64,000 nucleotides of DNA from PZPK01 sp963974595 (GTDB taxonomy: Bacteria; Pseudomonadota; Gammaproteobacteria; Pseudomonadales; Oleiphilaceae). The notes beneath the pieces were generated by a model that made no database searches, had not been told where the DNA came from, and saw nothing but the letters and a program-made list of their open reading frames with translations. The position numbers and the translations under genes were made by a program. Below, piece by piece: positions 44,324 through 54,034 of the stretch (position 1 is the first letter of the stretch; the number at the start of each line of letters is the position of its first letter). Where the stretch lies: assembly GCA_963974595.1 (NCBI GenBank), contig CAXBDA010000001.1:48956-112955 (forward strand), in the 5' to 3' direction.

Positions 44324-45481
44324 ATGATTTTTACTCAAGAACATAATGAAATTCGTCGTACTGTTAAAAACTTTGTTGAAAATGAAATCAACCCGCATGT
44401 AGATGAATGGGAAGCCGCTGGCACCTTTCCGATGAAAGAAATGTTCAAAAAATTAGGCGATTTAGGTTTATTAGGCATCAGCAAACCCACTGAATACGGC
44501 GGCATGGGCTTACCTTATAGCTATAGTATTGTGGCCGCAGAAGAATTTGGTTTATCAAAATGTGGCGGTGTTCCTTTAGCCATCGGTGTGCAAACCGATA
44601 TGTGCACACCGGCTCTAGCACGTTTTGGGTCTGACGATTTAAGAAAAGAGTTTCTGACACCTTCAATAAGCGGTGAGATGGTAGGCTGTATTGGCGTATC
44701 CGAACCTGGCGCGGGTTCTGACGTTGCAGGTTTAAAGACGACCGCAAAAAAAGATGGAGATGATTACATTATTAACGGCACTAAAATGTGGATCACCAAC
44801 TCTCCTTCTGCCGACTTTATCTGTTTGCTTGCAAACACCTCAGATGACAAAGTGCATATCAATAAATCACTGATTGTTGTTCCGATGAATACACCTGGTG
44901 TAACGGTTGGCCCTAAGTTGAATAAGCTAGGCATGCGCTCTTCTGAAACGGCTCAAGTGTTTTTTGATGATGTCCGTGTTCCACAACGCTACCGTATCGG
45001 TAATGAAGGCATGGGGTTTATGATGCAAATGATGCAGTTTCAAGAAGAGCGCATGTTCGGTGCAGCCAATATTTTAAAAGGCTTAGAAAACTGCGTAAAT
45101 ACCACAATTGATTATTGTCGAACGCGTGAAACATTTGGCAAGCCCTTAATTGACAACCAGGTGATTCATTTCCGTTTTGCCGAATTACAAACAGAAATTG
45201 AAGCTTTACGCTGCATGGTTTATCAAGCCGTAGAGATGTATGAGAACAAGAAAGACGTCACTAAATTGGCATCAATGGCAAAACTTAAAGCAGGTCGTTT
45301 AGGTCGTGAAGTGTCAGATAGCTGCCTCCAGTATTGGGGAGGCATGGGTTATATGTGGGAAAACGAAGTATCTCGTGCTATGCGTGATATTCGTTTAGTT
45401 TCAATTGGCGGCGGTGCAGATGAAATCATGCTAGGTATTATTTGTAAGTTAATGGGCACACTTCCCGGAAAGAAAAAATAG
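44324..45481 (+). CDS. atuD: Citronellyl-CoA dehydrogenase AtuD
   Basis: 385 aa acyl-CoA dehydrogenase. Motifs are IGVSEPGAGSDVAGLKT (FAD/substrate), MWITNSPSADFICLL, and the C-terminal YWGGMGYMWENEVSRAMRD followed by SIGGGADEIML, in which Glu of ADEIM is the probable base. It oxidises citronellyl-CoA to geranyl-CoA, feeding the carboxylase encoded by atuC/atuF. It follows the third repeat copy, 158 bp after atuC, and precedes atuE by 6 bp. Confidence 0.9.
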   Translation: MIFTQEHNEIRRTVKNFVENEINPHVDEWEAAGTFPMKEMFKKLGDLGLLGISKPTEYGGMGLPYSYSIVAAEEFGLSKCGGVPLAIGVQTDMCTPALARFGSDDLRKEFLTPSISGEMVGCIGVSEPGAGSDVAGLKTTAKKDGDDYIINGTKMWITNSPSADFICLLANTSDDKVHINKSLIVVPMNTPGVTVGPKLNKLGMRSSETAQVFFDDVRVPQRYRIGNEGMGFMMQMMQFQEERMFGAANILKGLENCVNTTIDYCRTRETFGKPLIDNQVIHFRFAELQTEIEALRCMVYQAVEMYENKKDVTKLASMAKLKAGRLGREVSDSCLQYWGGMGYMWENEVSRAMRDIRLVSIGGGADEIMLGIICKLMGTLPGKKK

Positions 45482-45487
45482 GCAATC

Positions 45488-46300
45488 ATGATGAACTTAC
45501 CAGAAACCGAAACACTGTTATTAAAACAAAAAGGCCATACTTTACACATCACCTTAAATCGCCCCAAGGTGAGAAATGCCATGAGTCTAATCATGGTGAA
45601 CGAGCTTATGGCGGTATTTGAGTCCATTTCCTCAGACTTAAGTATTCGAGCAATTGTACTTCGTGGTGCAGAAGGAAACTTCTGTGCCGGTGGTGATATA
45701 AAAGACATGGCTGGCGCACGCGCAGCTTTAAGTAAGAAAGAGGGATCGGATCCCTTTTACAAACTGAACCGTGCCTTCGGCAGAATGATTACCTACGCAA
45801 ACCAAATCCCTCAAGTATTAGTAGTCGTAACTGAAGGTGCTGTCTTGGGTGGTGGTTTTGGCTTGGCCTGTATATCTGATGTTGCACTGAGTCTAAATAG
45901 CACAAAATTTGGCTTACCTGAAACCGGCTTAGGTATTCCTCCCGCTCAAATCGCACCCTTTGTGGTGACACGTATTGGTTTAACACAAGCCCGTCGTTTA
46001 GCTCTTTTAGGTGCGCGTTTCGATGGAGCAGAAGCGCTTCGCTTAGGTATCGTTCATGAATCACATGAAACTATCGACGCATTAGAAGAAGCCTTAGACA
46101 AGGTACTCTTGCAAGTTAAGCGTTGTGCACCTCAAGTGAATAGACTCACCAAGCAACTTATATTATCTGTTGGCAAGGAGCCACTTGAGGATCTTTTAGA
46201 TGGTGCAGCCAAGTCATTTTCAGAAGCGGTACAAGGTGCAGAAGGCCAAGAAGGTACAATGGCTTTTATACAAAAGCGCGACCCTAGCTGGTTTAAATAA
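45488..46300 (+). CDS. atuE: Isohexenylglutaconyl-CoA hydratase AtuE
   Basis: 270 aa crotonase-fold protein. The oxyanion motif CAGGDIKDMAGA, EGAVLGGGFGLACISD and the FGLPETGLGIPPAQIAPFV stretch are typical. It hydrates isohexenylglutaconyl-CoA, the product of geranyl-CoA carboxylation. It starts 6 bp after the atuD stop; ATG 45488 is followed at once by a second ATG, either may serve. A related liu hydratase would hydrate methylglutaconyl-CoA; gene order favours AtuE. Confidence 0.9.
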   Translation: MMNLPETETLLLKQKGHTLHITLNRPKVRNAMSLIMVNELMAVFESISSDLSIRAIVLRGAEGNFCAGGDIKDMAGARAALSKKEGSDPFYKLNRAFGRMITYANQIPQVLVVVTEGAVLGGGFGLACISDVALSLNSTKFGLPETGLGIPPAQIAPFVVTRIGLTQARRLALLGARFDGAEALRLGIVHESHETIDALEEALDKVLLQVKRCAPQVNRLTKQLILSVGKEPLEDLLDGAAKSFSEAVQGAEGQEGTMAFIQKRDPSWFK

Positions 46301-46346
46301 AAATTCTGTTTTAATAAAATTTAAGACACATTATTAGGATGCATTT

Positions 46347-48371
46347 ATGTTCGACAAAATATTAGTGGCCAACCGAGGCGAAATCGCCGTCCGAGTCATG
46401 CGAACAGCTAAATCATTAGGCTATAAAACTGTTGCCGTATTCAGCGAAGCAGACAGAAATGCCGCTCATGTTCTTTTTGCAGATGAAGCCGTTTTGATAG
46501 GCCCTTCTCCCGTTGCAGAATCTTATTTGAAAGCTGAGAACGTACTCGCTGCAGCGAAAGCAAGTGGCGCTCAAGCAGTTCACCCAGGTTATGGTTTTCT
46601 ATCTGAAAACTGTGACTTTGCCAACGCCTGTGAAAAACAAGGTATCGAATTTATCGGGCCGCCATCAGATGCCATTGAATTAATGGGCAGCAAACGCCTT
46701 TCAAAAATAGCCATGATCAAAGCCGGTGTTCCCTGCATCCTAGGTTATGAAGGCGCAAGTCAAGACTTAGAAACTTTAGTCGCAGAAGCACATAAAATCG
46801 GCTTCCCCATTATGGTCAAAGCCTCTGCTGGTGGCGGTGGCCGAGGCATGCGTTTGGTTTTTGAAGCGAGTGAATTAGAAGCACAAATTAAAACCGCCCG
46901 CTCAGAAGCAGAAAATGCCTTTGGTAGTGGTGAGCTTATTCTTGAAAAAGCCGTCATCAAACCTCGCCATATTGAAATACAAATTTTTGCAGACAAACAT
47001 GGCAATGTGGTTTATTTAGGTGAACGCGACTGTTCTATTCAGCGTCGTCACCAAAAAGTGGTGGAAGAAGCGCCCTCACCTTTTGTTGATCAAGCCTTAA
47101 GAGAAAAAATGGGCGAGGCAGCTGTTCAAGCCGCTAAAGCCTGCAATTATGTGGGCGCAGGTACGGTCGAATTTTTGGTCGATTCCGCAAAAAAATTCTA
47201 CTTCTTGGAAATGAATACCCGTTTACAAGTTGAGCACCCGGTAACCGAATTAGTAACGGGCACTGACTTAGTGGCTTGGCAGATTAAAACAGCTGCAGGT
47301 GAGACGCTTCCTCTTACACAAGACCAAATTCAAATAAACGGTCACGCCATGGAAGTGCGTTTATACGCAGAAGATCCGGCTAATAATTTCTTGCCCCAAA
47401 CAGGGTCGATTCACCGCTGGTCTCCTGCCATCGGTGATGGTGTCAGAATTGATTCGGGCCTAATTTCGGGTGACAAGCAGAACCAAGCAGTATCGCCTTT
47501 CTATGACCCCATGCTTGCTAAAATCATTGCCTACGGTGCCAACCGTGAAGAAGCAAGAAGACGTTTAAGACAAGCGGTAGAAGAAAGCACGATCTTCGGC
47601 GTTAATGTAAATAGTGAATTTCTTGGTGAGGTACTTGGTCACGAATGTTTTATTGAAGGTGAAGCGACTACTGCATTTATCGCTGAAGACTTTGGCGACA
47701 GCCCGACCTTAGCTGAACAGCCAACCACTTTACTTGAAAAAGCACTGGCCTGTGTTGTTAGTTATCTGAAGTTTGGAAAAGACAAAACGACGAATAACAC
47801 GCAATCTATTAACTTAGGCTTATCAGGTTGGAGTAATACCGGCCACTCTCCTTGGCCCTACAAATTAAAGTTCAATGATTCGCAATGGAATTTGAGCCTA
47901 AAAGAAAGCAAAAGCCTTCAAAATGAATTGAATTTTGAGGTATTGGAAAATAATGAATCCGAGTATTTACAGGATGTTAGTATTTCCAATAATCAAATCC
48001 GCTTTAGTCATACTGGTGTCTACCGCCGTTGTGAATTCCAAATTATTGATAAAACGATCTATCTTAAATATGCGACTGCCTATAGCCAATTTGAAGACGT
48101 CACACATTTATCTGTTACTGCGAAAGAAACTACGGGAAGCGGTCAAATCTCGGCAAGTATGGATGGCGCCATTATCGAAGTTTTTGTTTCGCCCGGAGAT
48201 AAAGTTACAAAAGGCCAAACCCTGGTTATTTTGGAAGCCATGAAAATGGAGCACCCTTTAAAGTCTGACGTAGATGGTGTGATTGAATCCGTTACAGTCA
48301 AAAAAGGCGATCAGGTGAAATTAAGGCAACTGCTAGTTAGCGTAAAATCTGCTGAGGATATCAAGGACTAA
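46347..48371 (+). CDS. atuF: Geranyl-CoA carboxylase, biotin-containing subunit AtuF
   Basis: 674 aa. Biotin carboxylase domain (about 1-445: MFDKILVANRGEIAVRVMR, VHPGYGFLSEN, ATP-grasp KASAGGGGRGMRL, RDCSIQRRHQKVVEE, MNTRLQVEHPVTE). A diverged linker follows (about 450-590), then the biotinyl domain (about 600-672) with the biotinylated Lys in LEAMKMEHPL. It pairs with AtuC. The start is 46 bp after atuE. One base separates its stop from atuG. Confidence 0.93.
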   Translation: MFDKILVANRGEIAVRVMRTAKSLGYKTVAVFSEADRNAAHVLFADEAVLIGPSPVAESYLKAENVLAAAKASGAQAVHPGYGFLSENCDFANACEKQGIEFIGPPSDAIELMGSKRLSKIAMIKAGVPCILGYEGASQDLETLVAEAHKIGFPIMVKASAGGGGRGMRLVFEASELEAQIKTARSEAENAFGSGELILEKAVIKPRHIEIQIFADKHGNVVYLGERDCSIQRRHQKVVEEAPSPFVDQALREKMGEAAVQAAKACNYVGAGTVEFLVDSAKKFYFLEMNTRLQVEHPVTELVTGTDLVAWQIKTAAGETLPLTQDQIQINGHAMEVRLYAEDPANNFLPQTGSIHRWSPAIGDGVRIDSGLISGDKQNQAVSPFYDPMLAKIIAYGANREEARRRLRQAVEESTIFGVNVNSEFLGEVLGHECFIEGEATTAFIAEDFGDSPTLAEQPTTLLEKALACVVSYLKFGKDKTTNNTQSINLGLSGWSNTGHSPWPYKLKFNDSQWNLSLKESKSLQNELNFEVLENNESEYLQDVSISNNQIRFSHTGVYRRCEFQIIDKTIYLKYATAYSQFEDVTHLSVTAKETTGSGQISASMDGAIIEVFVSPGDKVTKGQTLVILEAMKMEHPLKSDVDGVIESVTVKKGDQVKLRQLLVSVKSAEDIKD

Positions 48372-48372
48372 T

Positions 48373-49197
48373 ATGTTAAAAAACAAAACCATTATTATCA
48401 CAGGTTCGAGTCGAGGAATTGGCCGAGAGATGGCGTTGAAATTTGCGTCTAATGGCGCGAACATCGTCATAGCTGCGAAGTCAGTCGAGCCACACCCAAA
48501 ACTTCCTGGCACGATACATTCAGTAGCTGAAGAAGTGAATCAAGCAGGTGGCCAAGGTTTAGCCGTTCAAGTCGATGTGCGTGACGATGACAGTATTAAA
48601 AACTTAATCGAAAAAACCGTTGAGCGTTTTGGTGGCATAGATGCCGTTATCAACAATGCAGGGGCCATTAAACTAGCAGGCGCAGCGTCCTTACCGATGA
48701 AACGCTTTGATTTAATGTATCAAATCAATACCCGTGCTGTTTTAGCATGCAGCCAAGCGGCTTTGCCTTGGCTTAAGAAATCAGGTAATGCACACATCCT
48801 AAACTTGTCTCCTCCTATTAATTTAGACCCGAAATGGTTTATGCATTACGGCCCGTATACCACCACTAAATATGGCATGTCGATGCTAACCATAGCTTTA
48901 GCAGAGGAGTTTAAACGTTACGGTATTGCCGTAAACTCTTTATGGCCGCAAACTGTTATATCGACGGCAGCTGTTGAATTTGAAGGCGGTGGTAAAGCCA
49001 CAATGTCTAAAGGAAGAATACCTGCCATTATGGCAGACGCTGCTTTTGAGGTTATTACCAGCCAAAATCAGGAAATGACAGGTCGGCATTTAATTGATGA
49101 AACTATTTTAAAAGAAAAAGGTGTTAACGATTTCGAAAAATATCGTTATGATGTATCGTCTAATAAGCCATTAATGACAGACTTATTTATTGAATAG
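48373..49197 (+). CDS. atuG: Short-chain dehydrogenase/reductase AtuG
   Basis: 274 aa SDR. NAD(P) motif TGSSRGIGREMALKF, VINNAGAIKL, and the catalytic Tyr-x3-Lys in HYGPYTTTKYGMS, so unlike AtuB it keeps the classical catalytic residues. The SDL-like end (RYDVSSNKPLMTDLFIE) resembles the HSDL2-type branch. Starts 1 bp after atuF. Its exact step in terpene catabolism is not settled, possibly a hydroxyacyl-CoA or alcohol oxidation. Confidence 0.88.
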   Translation: MLKNKTIIITGSSRGIGREMALKFASNGANIVIAAKSVEPHPKLPGTIHSVAEEVNQAGGQGLAVQVDVRDDDSIKNLIEKTVERFGGIDAVINNAGAIKLAGAASLPMKRFDLMYQINTRAVLACSQAALPWLKKSGNAHILNLSPPINLDPKWFMHYGPYTTTKYGMSMLTIALAEEFKRYGIAVNSLWPQTVISTAAVEFEGGGKATMSKGRIPAIMADAAFEVITSQNQEMTGRHLIDETILKEKGVNDFEKYRYDVSSNKPLMTDLFIE

Positions 49198-49301
49198 TTT
49201 TTGTGTCGATACTTAACTCTTCATTAATCAGGCGGCCGGAATTAAAATAAAAATGCGTCGCCTGACAGGCACATCACTCCATTTCCAATAAAGATAAAAA
49301 T

Positions 49302-51020
49302 ATGGCCTCTAAGTTGAATAAAATTACTATCCATGAAACGCCACAGATGGAAAAAGCTAAAAGCTTTTTAGAAATATTTTATCTTAGAGAAGAGCTTCAT
49401 CCAGACAAAGTATTTTTGCGTCAACCTAAAGACTCCGAATGGACTGAGTTCACTTGGAAAGAAGTGGGCATTCAGGCACGAAAATTATTAACCGTTCTAA
49501 GAGATCTGGGCCTTAAAGAAGGCGACCACATAGGCATTATTTCTAAAAACTGTGCACAATGGATTATTGCTGACCTTGCAATTTTAATGGGGGGCTTTGT
49601 ATCTGTGCCCTTCTATCCAACACTGAGCAAAGATGAACTCCAGCACGTTATTGGTTTGAGTGATATCAAAGTGTTATTCGTAGGTAAAGTTGAGAGCTGG
49701 GATATTCAAAAAGACGCAGTTCCAGAAGAACTTCCCTGTATTGCATTCCCGCACTATGAAGGCAACTCAAACGTTGACTGCAAACTGCAGTGGCAAAAAA
49801 TTCTGGATGATTACGCACCGGTTCAATCAGTCTATATGCCTAAGCGGAATGATGTTTTCACTATCATCTACACCTCGGGAACAACCGGCACACCTAAAGG
49901 TGTCATGCTCAGTTATGACTGCGCAAACCAAGTCATACAACACGAACGTTTGCAACCAAGTTATGGCATTTACCAAGGTGTTTCTGAACGCATCCTGTCT
50001 TACCTTCCACTCAATCATATTGCTGAACGTGTGGTCACTGAAGTCAGCTCTATCGTGGCAGGTTCAGAAGTGTCATTTAGTGAATCGATTGAGAAATTCG
50101 CCTTAAATTTACAATCTGTTCAGCCAACCCAGTTTTTTGCGGTGCCTCGAATTTGGGTAAAAATTCAACAAGGCATTTTAGCTAAACTTCCACAACAAAA
50201 ACTCGATTTACTTTTAAAAGTACCTTTTGTGAATAGCTTTATTAAAAATAAAATCAAACATGGCATTGGTCTTGGGGAAGTACGTTCTGCCATTTCAGGT
50301 GCTGCACCGGTGTCGGGTGAGCTTTTAGACTGGTTTAAAAAGTTAGATATCCATATACAAGAAGTATATGGAGCAACTGAATTATGTGGTGGCGTTACCT
50401 TCAATTCCAGAGACCAAATAGAAACCGGAACCGTTGGCAAGCCACTATATGGAACGGATATAAAAATAGACCCTGAAACAGATGAAATATTAGTCCATGC
50501 CCCTTGGCTCATGCTTGGTTACTACAAGTCTGAAGATAAAACAGCTGAAGTCATGGATGGCAAATATTACCGGAGCGGGGATACAGGTCACTTTGATGAA
50601 AAAGGTAATTTAGTGATTACCGGCCGAATAAAAGACACATTTAAAACAGCCAAGGGAAAATTTGTTGTACCCGTTCCATTAGAGCATCACTTTTCTAATA
50701 ATCCATATATTGAACAAGTAATGGTCACTGGCATAGGCTTAGTTCAGCCCATTGCACTTATTTCGCTGAATAATCAGCGCGCTGCGAGCGAATCTGATAT
50801 CGAAGAAGTGCTTTTAGAAACACTTGAACATGTAAATTCATTATCAGACAAACATGAGACAATTAAGCAGCTGGTTGTATTCAAACAAGCTTGGACTGAA
50901 GATTGTGGCTTCTTCACACCGACAATGAAAATTAAGCGCCATATTGTCGATGCAACGTACAAAGAGTCTTACTTCAAGTGGGAAGCAATGAAACAAACCA
51001 TTATTTGGGTTGATAAATAG
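49302..51020 (+). CDS. atuH: Acyl-CoA synthetase AtuH
   Basis: 572 aa AMP-forming ligase. Phosphate-binding motif YTSGTTGTPKGVML (about 190), A5-like YGATELCGG, GDTG and the later TGRIKDTFKTAKGKFV. It resembles long-chain acyl-CoA synthetases and is expected to activate citronellic or geranic acid to the CoA ester at the top of the pathway. A TCAGGCG/CGCCTGA hairpin (49228-49265) lies in the 104-bp gap to atuG and may lower or separate its expression. Its 3' end overlaps the convergent gene by 20 bp. Confidence 0.86.
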   Translation: MASKLNKITIHETPQMEKAKSFLEIFYLREELHPDKVFLRQPKDSEWTEFTWKEVGIQARKLLTVLRDLGLKEGDHIGIISKNCAQWIIADLAILMGGFVSVPFYPTLSKDELQHVIGLSDIKVLFVGKVESWDIQKDAVPEELPCIAFPHYEGNSNVDCKLQWQKILDDYAPVQSVYMPKRNDVFTIIYTSGTTGTPKGVMLSYDCANQVIQHERLQPSYGIYQGVSERILSYLPLNHIAERVVTEVSSIVAGSEVSFSESIEKFALNLQSVQPTQFFAVPRIWVKIQQGILAKLPQQKLDLLLKVPFVNSFIKNKIKHGIGLGEVRSAISGAAPVSGELLDWFKKLDIHIQEVYGATELCGGVTFNSRDQIETGTVGKPLYGTDIKIDPETDEILVHAPWLMLGYYKSEDKTAEVMDGKYYRSGDTGHFDEKGNLVITGRIKDTFKTAKGKFVVPVPLEHHFSNNPYIEQVMVTGIGLVQPIALISLNNQRAASESDIEEVLLETLEHVNSLSDKHETIKQLVVFKQAWTEDCGFFTPTMKIKRHIVDATYKESYFKWEAMKQTIIWVDK

Positions 51021-51888
51021 TAAACTCACCATAAATAGCGGGGTGATCAGAAAACGTTTGTAAGTCCAGCTTATATTGCGCTGTACAATTTAAACCCGAA
51101 TATAAAAGATGATCGATATGACGGAGCCATCTTTTCATTTTATTAGAATTAGATTGCGTAGAAAAATTATGGCAGTTTTTATACGTACTTAAGTGCTTAT
51201 CTATGATGATACTTAAGGTAGATGAGTATAAATAATCATTAAAATCCCCCATCACAATTAAAGCATCGCTATCTTTTCTAAAATATTCAATCGCTTGCTT
51301 CAAAGCTAACGCCTGTTTTTTTCGATTAATGGCTTTCTTCTTATTTTCATTTCTTTTCGATAATAGATGCGCTGTTATAACGCCTAGTTTTTTCTTTATG
51401 ACCCCATTAGCTTTTTCTCTATGTATCCAAAACTGAGCACCTACAACTTTACTGAGTTTTTTAGCCTTTCCTTCTCCTGCAATAAAGCCAGCTGGAAAGT
51501 TAAAGTCCGTCAAACTCCCTTTCACATAGGGCAACCTTGAAATAATGGCAACATCTTGTCCTGTGGCCGTATCACGCCCCTGTTTAAAATAAACTTTCCA
51601 ATCTACCCCTAATTCATTAACCAACTCCTCCGCTACCTGCTTATTTTCAATTTCACTCAAAGCAACAATATCAATTGATCTTGTTTGAATTTGCTTTACA
51701 TAAAAATTAATCTCCTCAAGATAGTCTGTCTTTGACATATCTCTTAAATGCTTCAAACTACCATCCACTTTTTTATCAAATGGCGTCCATAACCATTCCG
51801 TATTAATAGTCATTATGCGAACGTCTGCATAGCTGAAAGAATTAAGTACAACGAATAATAATACTATTTTGCCGATAAAACTGAACAT
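51001..51888 (-). CDS. Secreted endonuclease/exonuclease/phosphatase-fold protein
   Basis: 295 aa with a signal peptide (IVLLFVVLNSFSYA). EEP fold landmarks in order: IMTINTEWLW, IVALSEIEN (metal Glu), VITAHLLSK, LIVMGDFNDYLY (catalytic Asp/Asn) and TFSDHPAIYGEF (catalytic Asp-His). It could be an extracellular nuclease or phosphodiesterase; the substrate is not evident. It converges on atuH with a 20-bp overlap of the coding ends, so the two 3' ends share DNA. Confidence 0.83.
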   Translation of the reverse strand: MFSFIGKIVLLFVVLNSFSYADVRIMTINTEWLWTPFDKKVDGSLKHLRDMSKTDYLEEINFYVKQIQTRSIDIVALSEIENKQVAEELVNELGVDWKVYFKQGRDTATGQDVAIISRLPYVKGSLTDFNFPAGFIAGEGKAKKLSKVVGAQFWIHREKANGVIKKKLGVITAHLLSKRNENKKKAINRKKQALALKQAIEYFRKDSDALIVMGDFNDYLYSSTLSIIIDKHLSTYKNCHNFSTQSNSNKMKRWLRHIDHLLYSGLNCTAQYKLDLQTFSDHPAIYGEFTIYQPK

Positions 51889-52028
51889 GCGTTTGTGCCT
51901 TCCTTATTATAAATAAATGACATTAGCATTTGAGTAGTTTGTGATAAATCGATGTGAAATAGTCAGGAAAACAAAAAATATTCACCTATACTTAACGTAG
52001 ATTTCCCGCCCAATACAAGGCTTTATGA

Positions 52029-53645
52029 ATGGCTCTCGAAGAGTATGCAAAGAAACGCTTCTTAATTGTAGATCAATTAGATTCATTTTGTTTTTCCACA
52101 AAAAAAACATTTAAAGAGCTCGGCTTAAAGCTGGTTGATACTGCAAGCTCAGCGCAAAAAGTAATCACCGGTTTTGAAAACATTAATTATGACGTGGTTT
52201 TGTGTAATTATGATTTAGGTAAAGGTAAAAATGGCCAAGAGTTATTAGAAGAATTACGTTATCGAAAACTATTAAAGTTTACGGGGTTATTTTTTATTGT
52301 CTCTGCCGAAGTTGAAAAAGGCAAAGTCATGGGCACTATCGAAAATGAACCTGATGGTTACTTAGTAAAACCTGTCATACCAAAAGACCTGATCAGTCGT
52401 TTAGAAAAATCCTTAAAAATGAAAGATGCAATGCGCATGATCGAAGTTGCCATTGATGAAGGTGATTACTTATCCGCCATTAACTATTGTGATAGGAAAA
52501 TTTCGGAAAAAGACCCTTATACAGCAAGAGCCCTTAAAACAAAGGCCTGGTTATATGGTAAAACAGGTCAGCTCGATTTAGCAAAAGCCGTGTATGAAGG
52601 CATTCTCTCTAAACAAAGCTTTCTATGGGCAGAATATGGCTTAGCTAAAACCTTCTTCAAATTAAAAGATTACCCAGAAGCAGAAGTTGCTTTGAAACGA
52701 ATTCTTGAAAAAGATCCCGAACAATTAGAAGCCCTAGACTTACTTGCTGAAATATATAAAAAGCAACAACACTATACTGATGCACAAGCATATTTAAAAC
52801 AGGCCATTACACTTTCTCCTAATGCTCTGCTCCGACAAAAAGAATTAGCCGATTTATGCGTTTTGAATAAAGATGATGAAGATGCTTTTGAAGCCTTTAA
52901 AAAAATGCATAAGTTAAGTGATCAATCTATTTATGCAAAACCAGAACAGTACTTTGATTACGCAAATTTTTTAATAGAACAAACCAAAAAACACCCTGAA
53001 ACAGCACTTAATGCAAGTCAAATAAAACAAGCTTTTGAATTAACAGAGAGCGTTAAAAGGCGTTTTTCATCACAAGCAAATATTCGGGATCAGAGTAAGC
53101 TAGCTACAGCTCATATTCACATTTCCATGGGAAATAATGAAGAAGCACAAGCGCTCATCAATTCTGTTCTAAAAGAGGAACACGTTAATGATTTAGATGC
53201 ACGAACCTTAAAGCTTGCCTCCTCTGTTATTAAAGAAACAGGGAATACAGATTTAGCCGAACAGTTGCTGGAAAAAGCGGCGGACAAAGCCGAAAATGAT
53301 CCTGACTTAATTGCAGATATTTATGAACAATTAAACCGAGACATCACCCAAGAACAACGAAAAGAAGCGGCCCTTAAAAACAAAGCAGGTATACAGCACT
53401 ATACTAATAATGAACTTAAAGAGGCCATCACAGTACTTCGCGATGCATTAAGTATTACACCACGCCATATCTCGTTAAACTTAAACCTTATTCAAGTGTT
53501 GCTTAAGTTGTTTACACACTCTAAAGAGGAAAAACACCTGAATGAAGTCAATGACTTACTTAAAAAAATAAGACATATCCCTGAAGATCACAAAGAACAT
53601 CGTCGTTACCAATTTTTGAAAAAGAAATTCGATAAAGTTCAGTAA
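52029..53645 (+). CDS. Degenerate receiver domain plus TPR-repeat protein
   Basis: 538 aa. An N-terminal receiver domain (about 9-125: RFLIVDQLDSF, DVVLCNYDLGKGKNGQ, LVKPV) has Asn60 where homologous receivers have the phosphorylated Asp (CNYDLG for the usual CDY-L-G), so ordinary phosphorylation is unlikely. At least five tetratricopeptide repeats follow (from about 150: AKAVYEGILSKQSFLWAEYG, PEAEVALKRILEKDPEQLEA and later ones up to 525), a protein-interaction scaffold. It stands alone on the plus strand. The partner is unknown. Confidence 0.82.
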   Translation: MALEEYAKKRFLIVDQLDSFCFSTKKTFKELGLKLVDTASSAQKVITGFENINYDVVLCNYDLGKGKNGQELLEELRYRKLLKFTGLFFIVSAEVEKGKVMGTIENEPDGYLVKPVIPKDLISRLEKSLKMKDAMRMIEVAIDEGDYLSAINYCDRKISEKDPYTARALKTKAWLYGKTGQLDLAKAVYEGILSKQSFLWAEYGLAKTFFKLKDYPEAEVALKRILEKDPEQLEALDLLAEIYKKQQHYTDAQAYLKQAITLSPNALLRQKELADLCVLNKDDEDAFEAFKKMHKLSDQSIYAKPEQYFDYANFLIEQTKKHPETALNASQIKQAFELTESVKRRFSSQANIRDQSKLATAHIHISMGNNEEAQALINSVLKEEHVNDLDARTLKLASSVIKETGNTDLAEQLLEKAADKAENDPDLIADIYEQLNRDITQEQRKEAALKNKAGIQHYTNNELKEAITVLRDALSITPRHISLNLNLIQVLLKLFTHSKEEKHLNEVNDLLKKIRHIPEDHKEHRRYQFLKKKFDKVQ

Positions 53646-54034
53646 GTAAAATACTAGACTAACACCTTAAGCCACAGAAGATTGCAAAAAAGTGCCATTA
53701 GCTGACACCAGGAGATTAGATTTCTGACGCTTTAAAGGCAGCTTAGCAAACTAAATTTTCTTAAGAAATGGCTTCTGGATATCATTTGCAGACATTATTT
53801 TATCGGTGGCCGCCCTTCATATATGTCTTTTTAACGGTGAGTGTTCTGCTATATATACGGTTGGCATTAACGATTTTGTTTTTGGAGTCAATATGAGCCC
53901 GCATCTTCCTCTGTCGACGTTTAGCCATTACCATTACTAACGACCATCTATAACTCGGGGTTCTGACAGCTTGCCAGGCCTTACCAGATACAGAGTTTTC
54001 ACCTCCGTTCTTCTTACTTATCTCGGCTTGCCAT
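53646..54034. other. Intergenic region between the TPR protein and the MFS-repeat protein
   Basis: 389 bp at the convergent ends of both genes. The only notable content is a minus-strand frame open from 54030 to 53800, whose last 45 codons could be a small basic protein (listed separately). No terminator hairpin is clear for either neighbour. Confidence 0.4.
53800..53934 (-). CDS. Possible small basic protein or gene remnant
   Basis: 44 codons, MVMAKRRQRKMRAHIDSKNK followed by IVNANRIYSRTLTVKKTYMK. Very rich in Lys/Arg. The frame is open another 32 codons upstream (AEISKKNGGENSVSGKAWQA) without a start, which suggests the decayed end of a longer gene as much as a small protein. No ribosome site is evident and I recognise no family. 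Confidence 0.2.
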   Translation of the reverse strand: MVMAKRRQRKMRAHIDSKNKIVNANRIYSRTLTVKKTYMKGGHR

